In this document: piece by piece, positions 26,721 through 33,893 of the stretch
Position numbering within the stretch: position 1 is the first letter of the stretch
Layout of the letters: the number at the start of each line of letters is the position of its first letter
NCBI GenBank assembly: GCA_025210335.1
Contig: JAOARY010000033.1
Span: 1-33,893 of the forward strand
Direction: 5' to 3'
DNA: 33,893 nt
From: Peptostreptococcaceae bacterium
GTDB taxonomy: Bacteria > Bacillota > Clostridia > Peptostreptococcales > Peptostreptococcaceae
Program-made: the position numbers and the translations under genes
The notes under the pieces: generated by a model
What the model saw: the letters and a program-made list of their open reading frames with translations, nothing else
The model's database searches: none
Told to the model about the DNA's origin: nothing

Positions 26721-28577
26721 TTGAAGAAATTTAAAATCTTAAAATACTTTATGGTATTTATGATTATTACAATGATAATTTCAAGACAAAATATGTCATA
26801 TTCAAAAGAAATTTATAAATTAAAACCAGAATTTTTAATCTGTGAATTCAATCCTCAAATGTCAGGAGCTATAATAGTGCATGATGATGATAGCTTTGAT
26901 TTACTAGGTCAATTTAGAACCAATAATGATTATTTTGAATTCATGTGGGAATCCTATGATTCATTTTCTCATACGGATTTTAAATATAATTATTCAAATG
27001 ACTATTCTGGTATCAAACTATCTTTTGACTATGAATTTAGTGGACTTTTAGAACCTATGGATTCTGTATATGGCCCTATACTTACAATAACCAAAGAAAA
27101 TAACAAAAAACATTTTGTAAGACTTTGGAATTATGTCAAAAATAGACCTCTTGATAATTATGAGATTGAAACATCAAAACAAAATGATAAAAATATAAGA
27201 TTTCCTAAAGATCGAAATAATTTTGATGGAACAAATTTAAAGGGTCATATAGAAATAGATTTTGATAATCTTTATGAAGGTTATGAACCTTATGTTTATG
27301 ATACCAAAGAAGAAAAATGGTTAAAATCAAATGATTTTAAAAAAATAAAACCTAAAAATATAAAAAAAATATCATTTTCTTTAATTCCTAAAAATTATGA
27401 AGAAGATGTAGATGATAAAAAATATATAAATAACAATAATGAATTTCATTGCAAAATTACAAATTGGAATCCTAAAGGAAATATAAATCTAGGAGAATTA
27501 AAAAAGTTTGATAAGATGCAAAAAACAAATGTAATTTGTAATTATGACAATACTTATATATATTCTCCACTTAGAGTTGTTAATGATTATAAAAGACAAA
27601 ATTATAAAGATATATTAAGCTTCTATTTAGGTGCATCCAAATACTATGATAAAGAATTTATTGATGATAAATTCATAATAAATGATAAAAAAACTTTCAA
27701 TTATGCCTTTTATAATTGGTATAAAGATTATATCAAACAGTTAAAAAAAGCTAATATACAAATAATAAACTCTATATCAATGGAGTTAAAGGAGCCCAAA
27801 GAAGATTGGATTCAAAGAACCTATGATAATAAAAAAGCTACAACTTATTGGGAAGAACCTACTTATTTAATAAGCTTTACAAATGAAGAAATAAAAAATT
27901 ATTATTTAAAACTCTATTTAAGTTTAGCAAGTTTATTAGATGATATTAATATGATAAAAACCATGCAACTAGGTGAACCTTGGTGGTGGTATTTAGAAAA
28001 TGACGACTCTTACTCTCCATGTTTTTATGATATATCAACAAGGGAACTTTTTTTAAAGGATTATGGTTATAATATGAAAATATTTAAATCAGCTTATGAT
28101 GATTATACAAATTATGAAGAAACTATAAAATGGCTTCAAAATAAGAATGGAGAATTTAGTGATTATTTGATGATGAATCTAAAAAGAAAATATCCAGATT
28201 TAAAATATACAATATTATTTTTTCCTCCATTTGTTACAGATGAAAGTAGAGTTCCAAAGATGATGAGAGAAGTAAATTTTCCAATAGATTCATTTAAATA
28301 TCCTAATTTGGATTTTATAATGATTGAAGACTATGACTATCTTATAAATAATCAACTTGAAAAACATTCAAGTACATTAAATATTGCTTGTAATATACTT
28401 AATTATCCTGTTTCAAGAATACATTATTTTGTTGGTTTTGATCTAACAGGTAAAAACGATTTAATTTGGGAAAATATAACCAAGGCAATTGATAATGGAT
28501 TAGAAAAAGAATTTTCTCATATTTATATTTGGGAATATTACTATGTAAATCAAAGAGGATATTACTATCCAAATTAA
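26721..28577 (+). CDS. Secreted TIM-barrel-like protein resembling phage tail (non-contractile tail sheath-like) protein
   Basis: The 618-residue protein starts at TTG 26721 (AAAGGGG upstream) with a signal-peptide-like N-terminus (KKFKILKYFMVFMIITMIIS). A beta-rich N-terminal region (FRTNNDYFEFMWESYDSFSH, GLLEPMDSVYGPILT, HIEIDFDNLYEGYEPY) leads into a TIM-barrel-like second half with SISMELKEPKEDW, MQLGEPWWWYLEN, TILFFPPFV, YPNLDFIMIEDYDYL and HIYIWEYYY. From memory this matches proteins annotated as non-contractile tail sheath with TIM-barrel domain in phages of Firmicutes. No other phage genes are nearby, and it has its own secretion signal, so it may be a domesticated enzyme, possibly a glycoside hydrolase. 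It converges on the DUF2334 gene. Catalytic residues are not assigned. Confidence 0.65.
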   Translation: MKKFKILKYFMVFMIITMIISRQNMSYSKEIYKLKPEFLICEFNPQMSGAIIVHDDDSFDLLGQFRTNNDYFEFMWESYDSFSHTDFKYNYSNDYSGIKLSFDYEFSGLLEPMDSVYGPILTITKENNKKHFVRLWNYVKNRPLDNYEIETSKQNDKNIRFPKDRNNFDGTNLKGHIEIDFDNLYEGYEPYVYDTKEEKWLKSNDFKKIKPKNIKKISFSLIPKNYEEDVDDKKYINNNNEFHCKITNWNPKGNINLGELKKFDKMQKTNVICNYDNTYIYSPLRVVNDYKRQNYKDILSFYLGASKYYDKEFIDDKFIINDKKTFNYAFYNWYKDYIKQLKKANIQIINSISMELKEPKEDWIQRTYDNKKATTYWEEPTYLISFTNEEIKNYYLKLYLSLASLLDDINMIKTMQLGEPWWWYLENDDSYSPCFYDISTRELFLKDYGYNMKIFKSAYDDYTNYEETIKWLQNKNGEFSDYLMMNLKRKYPDLKYTILFFPPFVTDESRVPKMMREVNFPIDSFKYPNLDFIMIEDYDYLINNQLEKHSSTLNIACNILNYPVSRIHYFVGFDLTGKNDLIWENITKAIDNGLEKEFSHIYIWEYYYVNQRGYYYPN

Positions 28578-28594
28578 TTTTTTTTATTTATTAA

Positions 28595-28645
28595 AAAAGG
28601 CTATAATGTTAAGAATTATATATATTCCTAACATTATAGCCTTTT
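28595..28645. terminator. Bidirectional terminator between the TIM-barrel and DUF2334 genes
   Basis: Perfect 17-bp arms (core GGCTATAATGTTA, 28595-28611, and 28629-28645) with a 17-nt loop; T runs on both exits. The minus-strand gene ends at 28716. Confidence 0.85.
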
Positions 28646-28715
28646 ATTCATTAGTTTAAATTTGAACAAATATAACAAAATAATAATATTATTTATATTC
28701 AATTTTTATATTATT

Positions 28716-30515
28716 TTAATTTTCTTTTTTCTCTTTTAATTTAAATATTATTCCTAATGTCACAATAAACATTACAAATAAAATTATATAACCATATAAA
28801 TTAAATATATCTAATATTTTTTTATACAAAGGCTTTTTATATTCTATGCTTCCATTTACATATATATTATTATCTTTTGATTCGATTTTTAAATTTTCAA
28901 AAATAACAATATTGCTATCCTCTTTTATATTATAAAATTCTAAATTCTGTGATTTTAAAAATTCTATACATGATTTAAAATCTTTTAAATTTAAATATGG
29001 ATGATAAAAAAAGCCTCCCATATAATCTCTTACCATTGAATATTTATGATAATTTTTTTTTAATTTTTGCAAAAAATCCTTATCCCCATCTTCAATAAAT
29101 CCAAGATTTTCAGGAAGTAATTTATTTGATGTTTTTGAATTATAAATTATATAAGGAAAATCTATTGTCAAAAAACTTTCATCAGAAATTTGCAATTGTC
29201 CTGTATAAGATTTAAAATATTTATTTATCTCAAAATATGCATCTTCACTTGCTGCATAATGTGGAAATTCAAAAGCCAAAGGATATATTCCATTAGTAGT
29301 TGTTTCGTACAATGCTTTTTTTATCTTCTTATATGCGTAATTTTTCATATTCACTTTCAAAGGTCTATCTTTTTTACCATCAAAAAATTCAAAACCTTCT
29401 CCAGTAACTATTTCATTATCTAAAGAATGTAAATATCCATGTAATACAATTCCAGCATTATTCTTTTGCATATTTTTTATTTGATTTACAAAGCTCTTAC
29501 GCTCAGACAAATCACTTATATAATTTGTATTTATATTTTTATAAGCAGGTATTAAAGCAATCATATATGGTATGTCTTCTTCTAATAGATATGCATCTAA
29601 TTTTTTTAATTTAGTTAAATCTCTAAACATATGAACATCTTCAACTCTTATAAATACTTTTTTATTATAATCATGTTCTTCTTTTAATATTTTATGATTA
29701 AAATCACAAAAGACTCCAAAAAGACTATCATAAGGAATAAATCGAGATATAAAATAATTATTATCAATCTTATATATATATGGATAAATCGAGTCATCAT
29801 TTTTTATAAAGGAATATACTTTTATATTTTTCATTATATAATTATTGTTTATTAAATTAGTTTCACTATTAGAATTTATTTTTTCTTTTATATTAAAATA
29901 TTCATCCAAATTTTTAAATTTAAGAAAATCAAACCCATAAAGCATTATATTATTTAAATTATTTTTTATATTTGAATCTATTATATATTTCTCTTTAAAA
30001 TTTTTTATTTCTAAAGATTTATTATAATAAATATAATCTCCAAGATTGTATGATGTTATCTCATAAAATAATTTATTAATATTTATATAACTATATATTC
30101 CCTCACCGATATAAATAATTTCATTTCTATAACTTTTTAATTTATTAAGCAAATATTTATCTTTTATTTCATCCATTATAAAAATATAAGAATATGAATA
30201 TAAATCCATATCCTTATATTTTTTATTTTTAAAATCACTAATTTTAATCAATTTAGTTTTTACATTGAAATGATGCAAAGATTCATCCAATGTTTTTATT
30301 ATATCTTCCTTCGTTCCCTCATACGTTCTATTATTGTAAAAAATTAGTATGTTTTTGTTTTTATATTTTAAAAAATTAGTATTTTCATATTTAAAATCAT
30401 TATAATATTTCTCATAATTTTGTTCTTTTGTATCCAATATAATATTTGTTTGAGCAAAGCAAATATTATAACTAATTAAAATCATACATATTATATTAAT
30501 TTTTAATATTTTCAT
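28716..30515 (-). CDS. Membrane-anchored secreted DUF2334 polysaccharide deacetylase-like protein
   Basis: The 599-residue protein has a signal peptide (about 1-22), a Rossmann-like region (about 50-200; NILIFYNNRTYEGTKEDI), a DUF2334 domain (about 285-540) and a C-terminal membrane segment (about 568-590) with a basic tail. DUF2334 belongs to the polysaccharide deacetylase-like fold; candidate metal ligands are E292-D293 (FIRVEDVH) and H359/H363 (VLHGYLHS). It would act on a carbohydrate outside the cell while anchored by its C-terminus. AGGAG is 6 nt before ATG 30515 and overlaps the stop codon of the upstream chemoreceptor gene, so the two are co-translated. The substrate is unknown; an exopolysaccharide or wall polymer is likely. 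Confidence 0.82.
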   Translation of the reverse strand: MKILKINIICMILISYNICFAQTNIILDTKEQNYEKYYNDFKYENTNFLKYKNKNILIFYNNRTYEGTKEDIIKTLDESLHHFNVKTKLIKISDFKNKKYKDMDLYSYSYIFIMDEIKDKYLLNKLKSYRNEIIYIGEGIYSYININKLFYEITSYNLGDYIYYNKSLEIKNFKEKYIIDSNIKNNLNNIMLYGFDFLKFKNLDEYFNIKEKINSNSETNLINNNYIMKNIKVYSFIKNDDSIYPYIYKIDNNYFISRFIPYDSLFGVFCDFNHKILKEEHDYNKKVFIRVEDVHMFRDLTKLKKLDAYLLEEDIPYMIALIPAYKNINTNYISDLSERKSFVNQIKNMQKNNAGIVLHGYLHSLDNEIVTGEGFEFFDGKKDRPLKVNMKNYAYKKIKKALYETTTNGIYPLAFEFPHYAASEDAYFEINKYFKSYTGQLQISDESFLTIDFPYIIYNSKTSNKLLPENLGFIEDGDKDFLQKLKKNYHKYSMVRDYMGGFFYHPYLNLKDFKSCIEFLKSQNLEFYNIKEDSNIVIFENLKIESKDNNIYVNGSIEYKKPLYKKILDIFNLYGYIILFVMFIVTLGIIFKLKEKKEN

Positions 30516-30524
30516 TATAATCTC

Positions 30525-32501
30525 CTAAACTTTAAATTTATCAGTTTCATTCTTTAGACTTTCAGCTATATCATTAAGTTCAACCAAACTTGCACCAATC
30601 TCTTCAAATATACTCACTTGACCTTCTATATTCGAGCTAATCTCCATCGATGCCTTTGTATTTCTTTGAGTTGATAAATCTACATCTTTCATAACAAGTG
30701 AGATTTCTTCACTCGTCATAGCTTGTAAATTAGATAATTCTTTTATACTTGCTATTTTTTTAGATATATTATTAATTTGAGTTTCAATATTTCTAAATTC
30801 ATTTTGAGCATCATTAGACGCTTTTAATGTAAGATCAACTAATTCAACTTCTTTTTTAACATCTTCACTAGTTTCTTTTATATTATCTTTTATTTCATTT
30901 ACTATATTATTTATATTTTCTGCTGAAGAAGAACTTTGATCTGCTAATTGTCTTATTTCTTCAGCCACAACTGCAAAACCTTTACCAGCTTCACCAGCTC
31001 TTGCAGCTTCAATAGATGCATTAAGTGCAAGCAAATTAGTTTGTGCTGTTATTGATTTTATTATATTTAATATATCTATAATATTTACAGATTGTTTTTC
31101 TAAACTAGTAATTGAACTTACAACCTTATTTGAGTTTTGTTTTATATTCGTAACTGAGTTACCAACCATATTAATCTTTTGTCCACCAATATCAACTGAA
31201 TTTAATACCTTAAGTGATTCTTCTTCCATTTCAATCGATCTTTTTAATATTGTATTAGCACTATTTGATAATTCATTAGCTTTATTTGATGTATCTTTTA
31301 CTGAAGCTGAGTAATTTTCAAGTTCTGAAGATATATCAGTAGCTTCATTAGCAATGATTTCAATATTTCTGTTTGCTTCATCCAATGCTTTTGAAAGTTG
31401 ATCTGATGAATCAACAACTACATCAGTACTAGAAATAACATTGCTAACAATATTTCTAATCTTATCTATAAATAATTGTATTGATTCTTTTAACATCCCC
31501 ATCTCATTTTTTTCACCAAAATAAATTTTATGAGTTAAATCTCCTTCTCCATGAGATAGCTCATATAAAGCTTTATTTGTATTTTTAATAGGACTTAAAA
31601 TAACTCTTTGAAGTATTATTAATATTAAGATTAAAATAATCACAACAAATGTAGAGATGATTAAGATATAATTAACATATCTTGTTGTACTTTTAGCCAT
31701 ATCTTCTACTAGTTCATGATTTATTTTTTCGATTAATCTAACTGAAGTAGATGCTGCTTCCCTGTATATTTTCAAAAGTCCTTCATTTTCATTTAATCCA
31801 ATTTCAATATCTGTTTGTACCATATTTTCAAATGATAATCTATAATTATTTAAAAGATTAATCAATTCATTTTTAGAATTAATATTTATATTCGAATTTC
31901 TAATTTGATTTTCAAATACATTAGAATTATTCATCAATTTATCTTTATAAGATAAATCTTTTCTTAATAAATAATCTTTTTCATTTCTTCTAAGTTGTAA
32001 CATACTTACTTTTAATAAATTATTATTAAAACTATCCAAATAATCTTCTATTTCATGAACAGACTTTCTTAAGTCACCTAAAAGACCAAAATCTTTATAT
32101 CCTCTTTTTAAAACTAATTCTTTTGAAGAAACAAAAGTAGTCTTATATATTTCAATATTCTTTTTTAATTCCTCATATTCGTTTTTATCTATAAAAGGTT
32201 TTAAATAATCTAATTTTTCAATAACAACTTGATAACTCGATTCTATATTATTAAGATATTTACTTTCTTTTGTTTCAAAAAAATCCTTATTTATAGTTTC
32301 TCTTAATATAAAATCTTTTTCATTTTTTCTCATATTTAATATACCTATTTCTAATTCTTCAACAGCTTCAAGCTTTGTCATTTGAGTCTTAGCCAAAAAG
32401 TTTATACTCTTATATGAATAAAAAATTTGTATAAATAATATTGCAGCAATCAATAAAAAACCTAGATTTAAAACTTTAGAAATCTTTAAGTTTTTAGTCA
32501 T
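30525..32501 (-). CDS. Methyl-accepting chemotaxis protein with helical bimodular (HBM-type) sensor
   Basis: The 658-residue protein starts at ATG 32501, with AGAGAGGTG upstream; the frame extends to 32603 without a ribosome binding site. A membrane segment (about 8-30) is followed by a long helical outer region with two related motifs, [14 protein letters not shown] and [14 protein letters not shown], typical of HBM sensors. A second membrane segment (about 280-305, [20 protein letters not shown]), HAMP and a signalling domain with [23 protein letters not shown] complete it. HBM receptors in other bacteria bind organic acids such as citric-acid-cycle intermediates; the ligand here is unknown. 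It has a sigma-D-like promoter and is followed by a DUF2334 gene after 9 nt. Confidence 0.92.
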   Translation of the reverse strand: MTKNLKISKVLNLGFLLIAAILFIQIFYSYKSINFLAKTQMTKLEAVEELEIGILNMRKNEKDFILRETINKDFFETKESKYLNNIESSYQVVIEKLDYLKPFIDKNEYEELKKNIEIYKTTFVSSKELVLKRGYKDFGLLGDLRKSVHEIEDYLDSFNNNLLKVSMLQLRRNEKDYLLRKDLSYKDKLMNNSNVFENQIRNSNININSKNELINLLNNYRLSFENMVQTDIEIGLNENEGLLKIYREAASTSVRLIEKINHELVEDMAKSTTRYVNYILIISTFVVIILILILIILQRVILSPIKNTNKALYELSHGEGDLTHKIYFGEKNEMGMLKESIQLFIDKIRNIVSNVISSTDVVVDSSDQLSKALDEANRNIEIIANEATDISSELENYSASVKDTSNKANELSNSANTILKRSIEMEEESLKVLNSVDIGGQKINMVGNSVTNIKQNSNKVVSSITSLEKQSVNIIDILNIIKSITAQTNLLALNASIEAARAGEAGKGFAVVAEEIRQLADQSSSSAENINNIVNEIKDNIKETSEDVKKEVELVDLTLKASNDAQNEFRNIETQINNISKKIASIKELSNLQAMTSEEISLVMKDVDLSTQRNTKASMEISSNIEGQVSIFEEIGASLVELNDIAESLKNETDKFKV

Positions 32502-32664
32502 AATAACACCTCTCTTATTTAGATTTATCAAATCAAAAATAATCTTACTATAATATTTTAAACCTCGCTTAATTATAATAAATATAATAAAACGTTTTTT
32601 CAAGACCCAAATAAATAATATTCTATAAAAATAAAATATTGTTCGTATATTTTGTATAGATTAT

Positions 32665-32690
32665 TTATCGGACAAATCCTTCATATTGTA
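32665..32690 (-). promoter_or_regulatory. Sigma-D (sigma-28)-type promoter of the chemoreceptor-DUF2334 operon
   Basis: On the minus strand TACA (32690-32687), a 14-nt spacer and TCCGATAA (32672-32665) closely match the motility sigma factor consensus TAAA-N15-GCCGATAA. It lies about 165 nt upstream of the start codon. A CCGATAA word is rare in such AT-rich sequence. Confidence 0.6.
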
Positions 32691-32726
32691 AAAATTGTCT
32701 GTATTCTATATATACCTTAAATTATA

Positions 32727-32754
32727 ATAATTAAATAATTAATTATTTAATTAT
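32727..32754. repeat. Perfect 28-bp AT-only palindrome
   Basis: The sequence centred between 32740 and 32741 (core TTAAATAATTAATTATTTAA) is identical to its reverse complement over 28 bp. It sits about 40 bp upstream of the sigma-D-like -35 element. It could be an upstream element or simply AT-rich chance. Confidence 0.45.
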
Positions 32755-32777
32755 CATTTTAATTTTTAATCAAAAAT

Positions 32778-32875
32778 AGGGCTATTACATTAAGAAATTA
32801 TATTTAAATATACTATGTTATGAATTTAAAATAAACATAATATATAATTTTATTTCTTCTTAACGCAATAGCCCT
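32778..32875 (-). terminator. Long-stem terminator after the YitT gene
   Basis: AGGGCTATT (32778-32786) pairs with AATAGCCCT (32867-32875); a further TTAAGAA/TTCTTAA segment continues the stem after two mismatches, with an AT-rich interior of about 65 nt. It follows the minus-strand stop codon at 32888. Confidence 0.65.
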
Positions 32876-32887
32876 ATTATATACACT

Positions 32888-33736
32888 TTAAACAAAGCTT
32901 TGTTTTAAACCTCTCCCTTTAGCTTCATATATTTGATTTATACTTATAACCGCATTTTGATCTACCTTATTTACTAAGGACTTAATATCTTTCATCTTAT
33001 TATTTTGTGCTACAAGATATATAACCTTCTTAGAATCTTCTTTATATCCACCTTCTCCATGCAAATATGTTATACTCAGATTCATATCTTTCATAAGATG
33101 TTGTCCAATTTCTTCATTATCCTTAGAAATTATAAGCATAGATTGTTTTTCGTTTCCGATATTTTTAATTCTATCTAATACTTCATAGCTTATATAAAGA
33201 GAAATTATAGTATACAAGCCTTTATCTATACCAAATTTTAATGCTCCAAATGTAACTATAATCATGTTACAAAACATCAAAGTATCTTTTATTTCTATAT
33301 CCTTTGTTCTTTTTAAATATGTTGCAATTATATCCATTCCACCTTGTGAACTTCTGTTTTTAAAATTAATTCCCATACCAATACCATTTAATACTCCCCC
33401 AACTATACAAGAAAGCATTATATCATTATTAAGATTAATTGATAAATCTTCTGTAATTCCTAATATAAATGAAAATAATATCATAGTTACAAAACTATTG
33501 ATTGTAAATTTCTTATCTAATTTAAAATAAGAAAACACAAACAAAGGAATATTTATAATAAGAACTATAAGTCCTTTATTAAGCCCAGTTAAAAAATTTA
33601 CTAAAACTGCAATTCCTCCAGTTCCACCACTCAAAAGCTTATTTGGTGCTAAAAACATATTGATAGCAATGGCAGAAAGAAAACTTGCAATTATTATCCA
33701 TAAATATTTTTTTATTTCTTCTTTAAAATTCAACAT
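32888..33736 (-). CDS. YitT-family membrane protein (DUF161 and DUF2179)
   Basis: The 282-residue protein has about five or six membrane segments (SFLSAIAINMFLAPNKLLSGGTG split over the first loop, NIPLFVFSYFKLDKKF, GGVLNGIGMGINFKNRSSQGG), which is the YitT (DUF161) pattern, and a cytoplasmic C-terminal DUF2179 domain (about 200-275; YLHGEGGYKEDSKKVIYLV). The start is ATG 33736, with AAGGTGG about 6 nt upstream; the open frame runs to 33787 but that extension lies in the terminal palindrome and lacks a ribosome binding site. The function of the family is not firmly known. No partner gene is visible. Confidence 0.9.
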   Translation of the reverse strand: MLNFKEEIKKYLWIIIASFLSAIAINMFLAPNKLLSGGTGGIAVLVNFLTGLNKGLIVLIINIPLFVFSYFKLDKKFTINSFVTMILFSFILGITEDLSINLNNDIMLSCIVGGVLNGIGMGINFKNRSSQGGMDIIATYLKRTKDIEIKDTLMFCNMIIVTFGALKFGIDKGLYTIISLYISYEVLDRIKNIGNEKQSMLIISKDNEEIGQHLMKDMNLSITYLHGEGGYKEDSKKVIYLVAQNNKMKDIKSLVNKVDQNAVISINQIYEAKGRGLKQSFV

Positions 33737-33751
33737 ATAAACCACCTTTTT

Positions 33752-33893
33752 ATTTATATAAAAAAAATTAATATCTTCTTGATTCACCTTTAGTATACCA
33801 AAAATATTTTATTTTGCAAGTATACTTGCAAAATAAAATATTTTTGGTATACTAAAGGTGAATCAAGAAGATATTAATTTTTTTTATATAAAT
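33752..33893. repeat. Perfect 142-bp palindrome at the window end
   Basis: Positions 33752-33822 and 33823-33893 are exact reverse complements with no spacer; the palindrome ends on the last base of the window. The left half is the promoter and leader of the YitT gene. A perfect, spacerless palindrome ending exactly at a sequence end is more typical of a foldback or assembly artefact than of natural DNA. Bases beyond 33822 should not be trusted as genome sequence. Confidence 0.95.
33792..33819 (-). promoter_or_regulatory. Promoter of the YitT gene
   Basis: On the minus strand TTGCAA (33819-33814), a 16-bp spacer and TATACT (33797-33792) with TGG just before it (extended -10). The -35 box overlaps the core of the terminal palindrome (GCAAGTATACTTGC), so a real short operator could lie here. 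Confidence 0.55.

Noticed and set aside
33737..33787. Upstream extension of the YitT reading frame
   Set aside because: It lies largely in the terminal palindrome and has no ribosome binding site; ATG 33736 has a good one.

Overview
This is a very AT-rich window with strong GGAGG/AGGTG-type ribosome binding sites, frequent TTG and GTG starts, and long-stem intrinsic terminators. With GlpP, an OmpR-type regulator, HD-GYP proteins, four large chemoreceptors, an oxygen-sensitive glycyl-radical enzyme and a YitT protein, it points to a motile, anaerobic, low-GC Gram-positive bacterium of the class Clostridia. The family-level assignment is not certain. No rRNA, tRNA, CRISPR array or insertion sequence was seen.

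Layout. 1-2022 (minus strand): the N-terminus of a small membrane protein resembling a putative glycerol-transporter subunit, glpP, and an orphan OmpR-family response regulator with 11-bp-spaced direct repeats over its own promoter. 2335-6992 (plus): an unknown 179-aa protein with an intrinsic terminator directly in front of it, then two paralogous HD-GYP proteins; the second is preceded by an unusual folded leader and followed by a sigma-70-like protein fused to a membrane anchor and an outer domain. 7040-12211: a ROK-family sugar kinase (minus) divergent from a xylose-type ABC importer, xylFGH (plus). 12358-14371: an XRE-cupin regulator divergent from an M24 Xaa-Pro peptidase. 14451-20423: a PAS-containing chemoreceptor, a second XRE-cupin regulator, an EamA transporter and a second chemoreceptor. 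20674-23804: a YjjI-type glycyl-radical enzyme, its YjjW activase, and a Crp/Fnr regulator. 24128-28577: a dCache chemoreceptor, a DUF985 cupin and a secreted TIM-barrel-like protein resembling phage-tail components. 28716-32501 (minus): an HBM-type chemoreceptor with a sigma-D-like promoter, followed after 9 nt by a secreted DUF2334 deacetylase-like protein. 32888-33736 (minus): a YitT-family membrane protein. The window ends in a perfect 142-bp palindrome that is probably an assembly or foldback artefact.

How the genes may work together. The recurring themes are sensing and motility (four chemoreceptors), c-di-GMP degradation (two HD-GYP proteins), envelope or matrix carbohydrate handling (DUF2334 protein, TIM-barrel protein) and anaerobic sugar and glycerol use (glpP, xylFGH, ROK kinase, YjjI/YjjW). 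The strongest candidates for something undescribed are the leader RNA at 4473-4660, whose hairpin loops are mutually complementary, and the sigma-factor/membrane-anchor fusion immediately downstream in the same likely operon.
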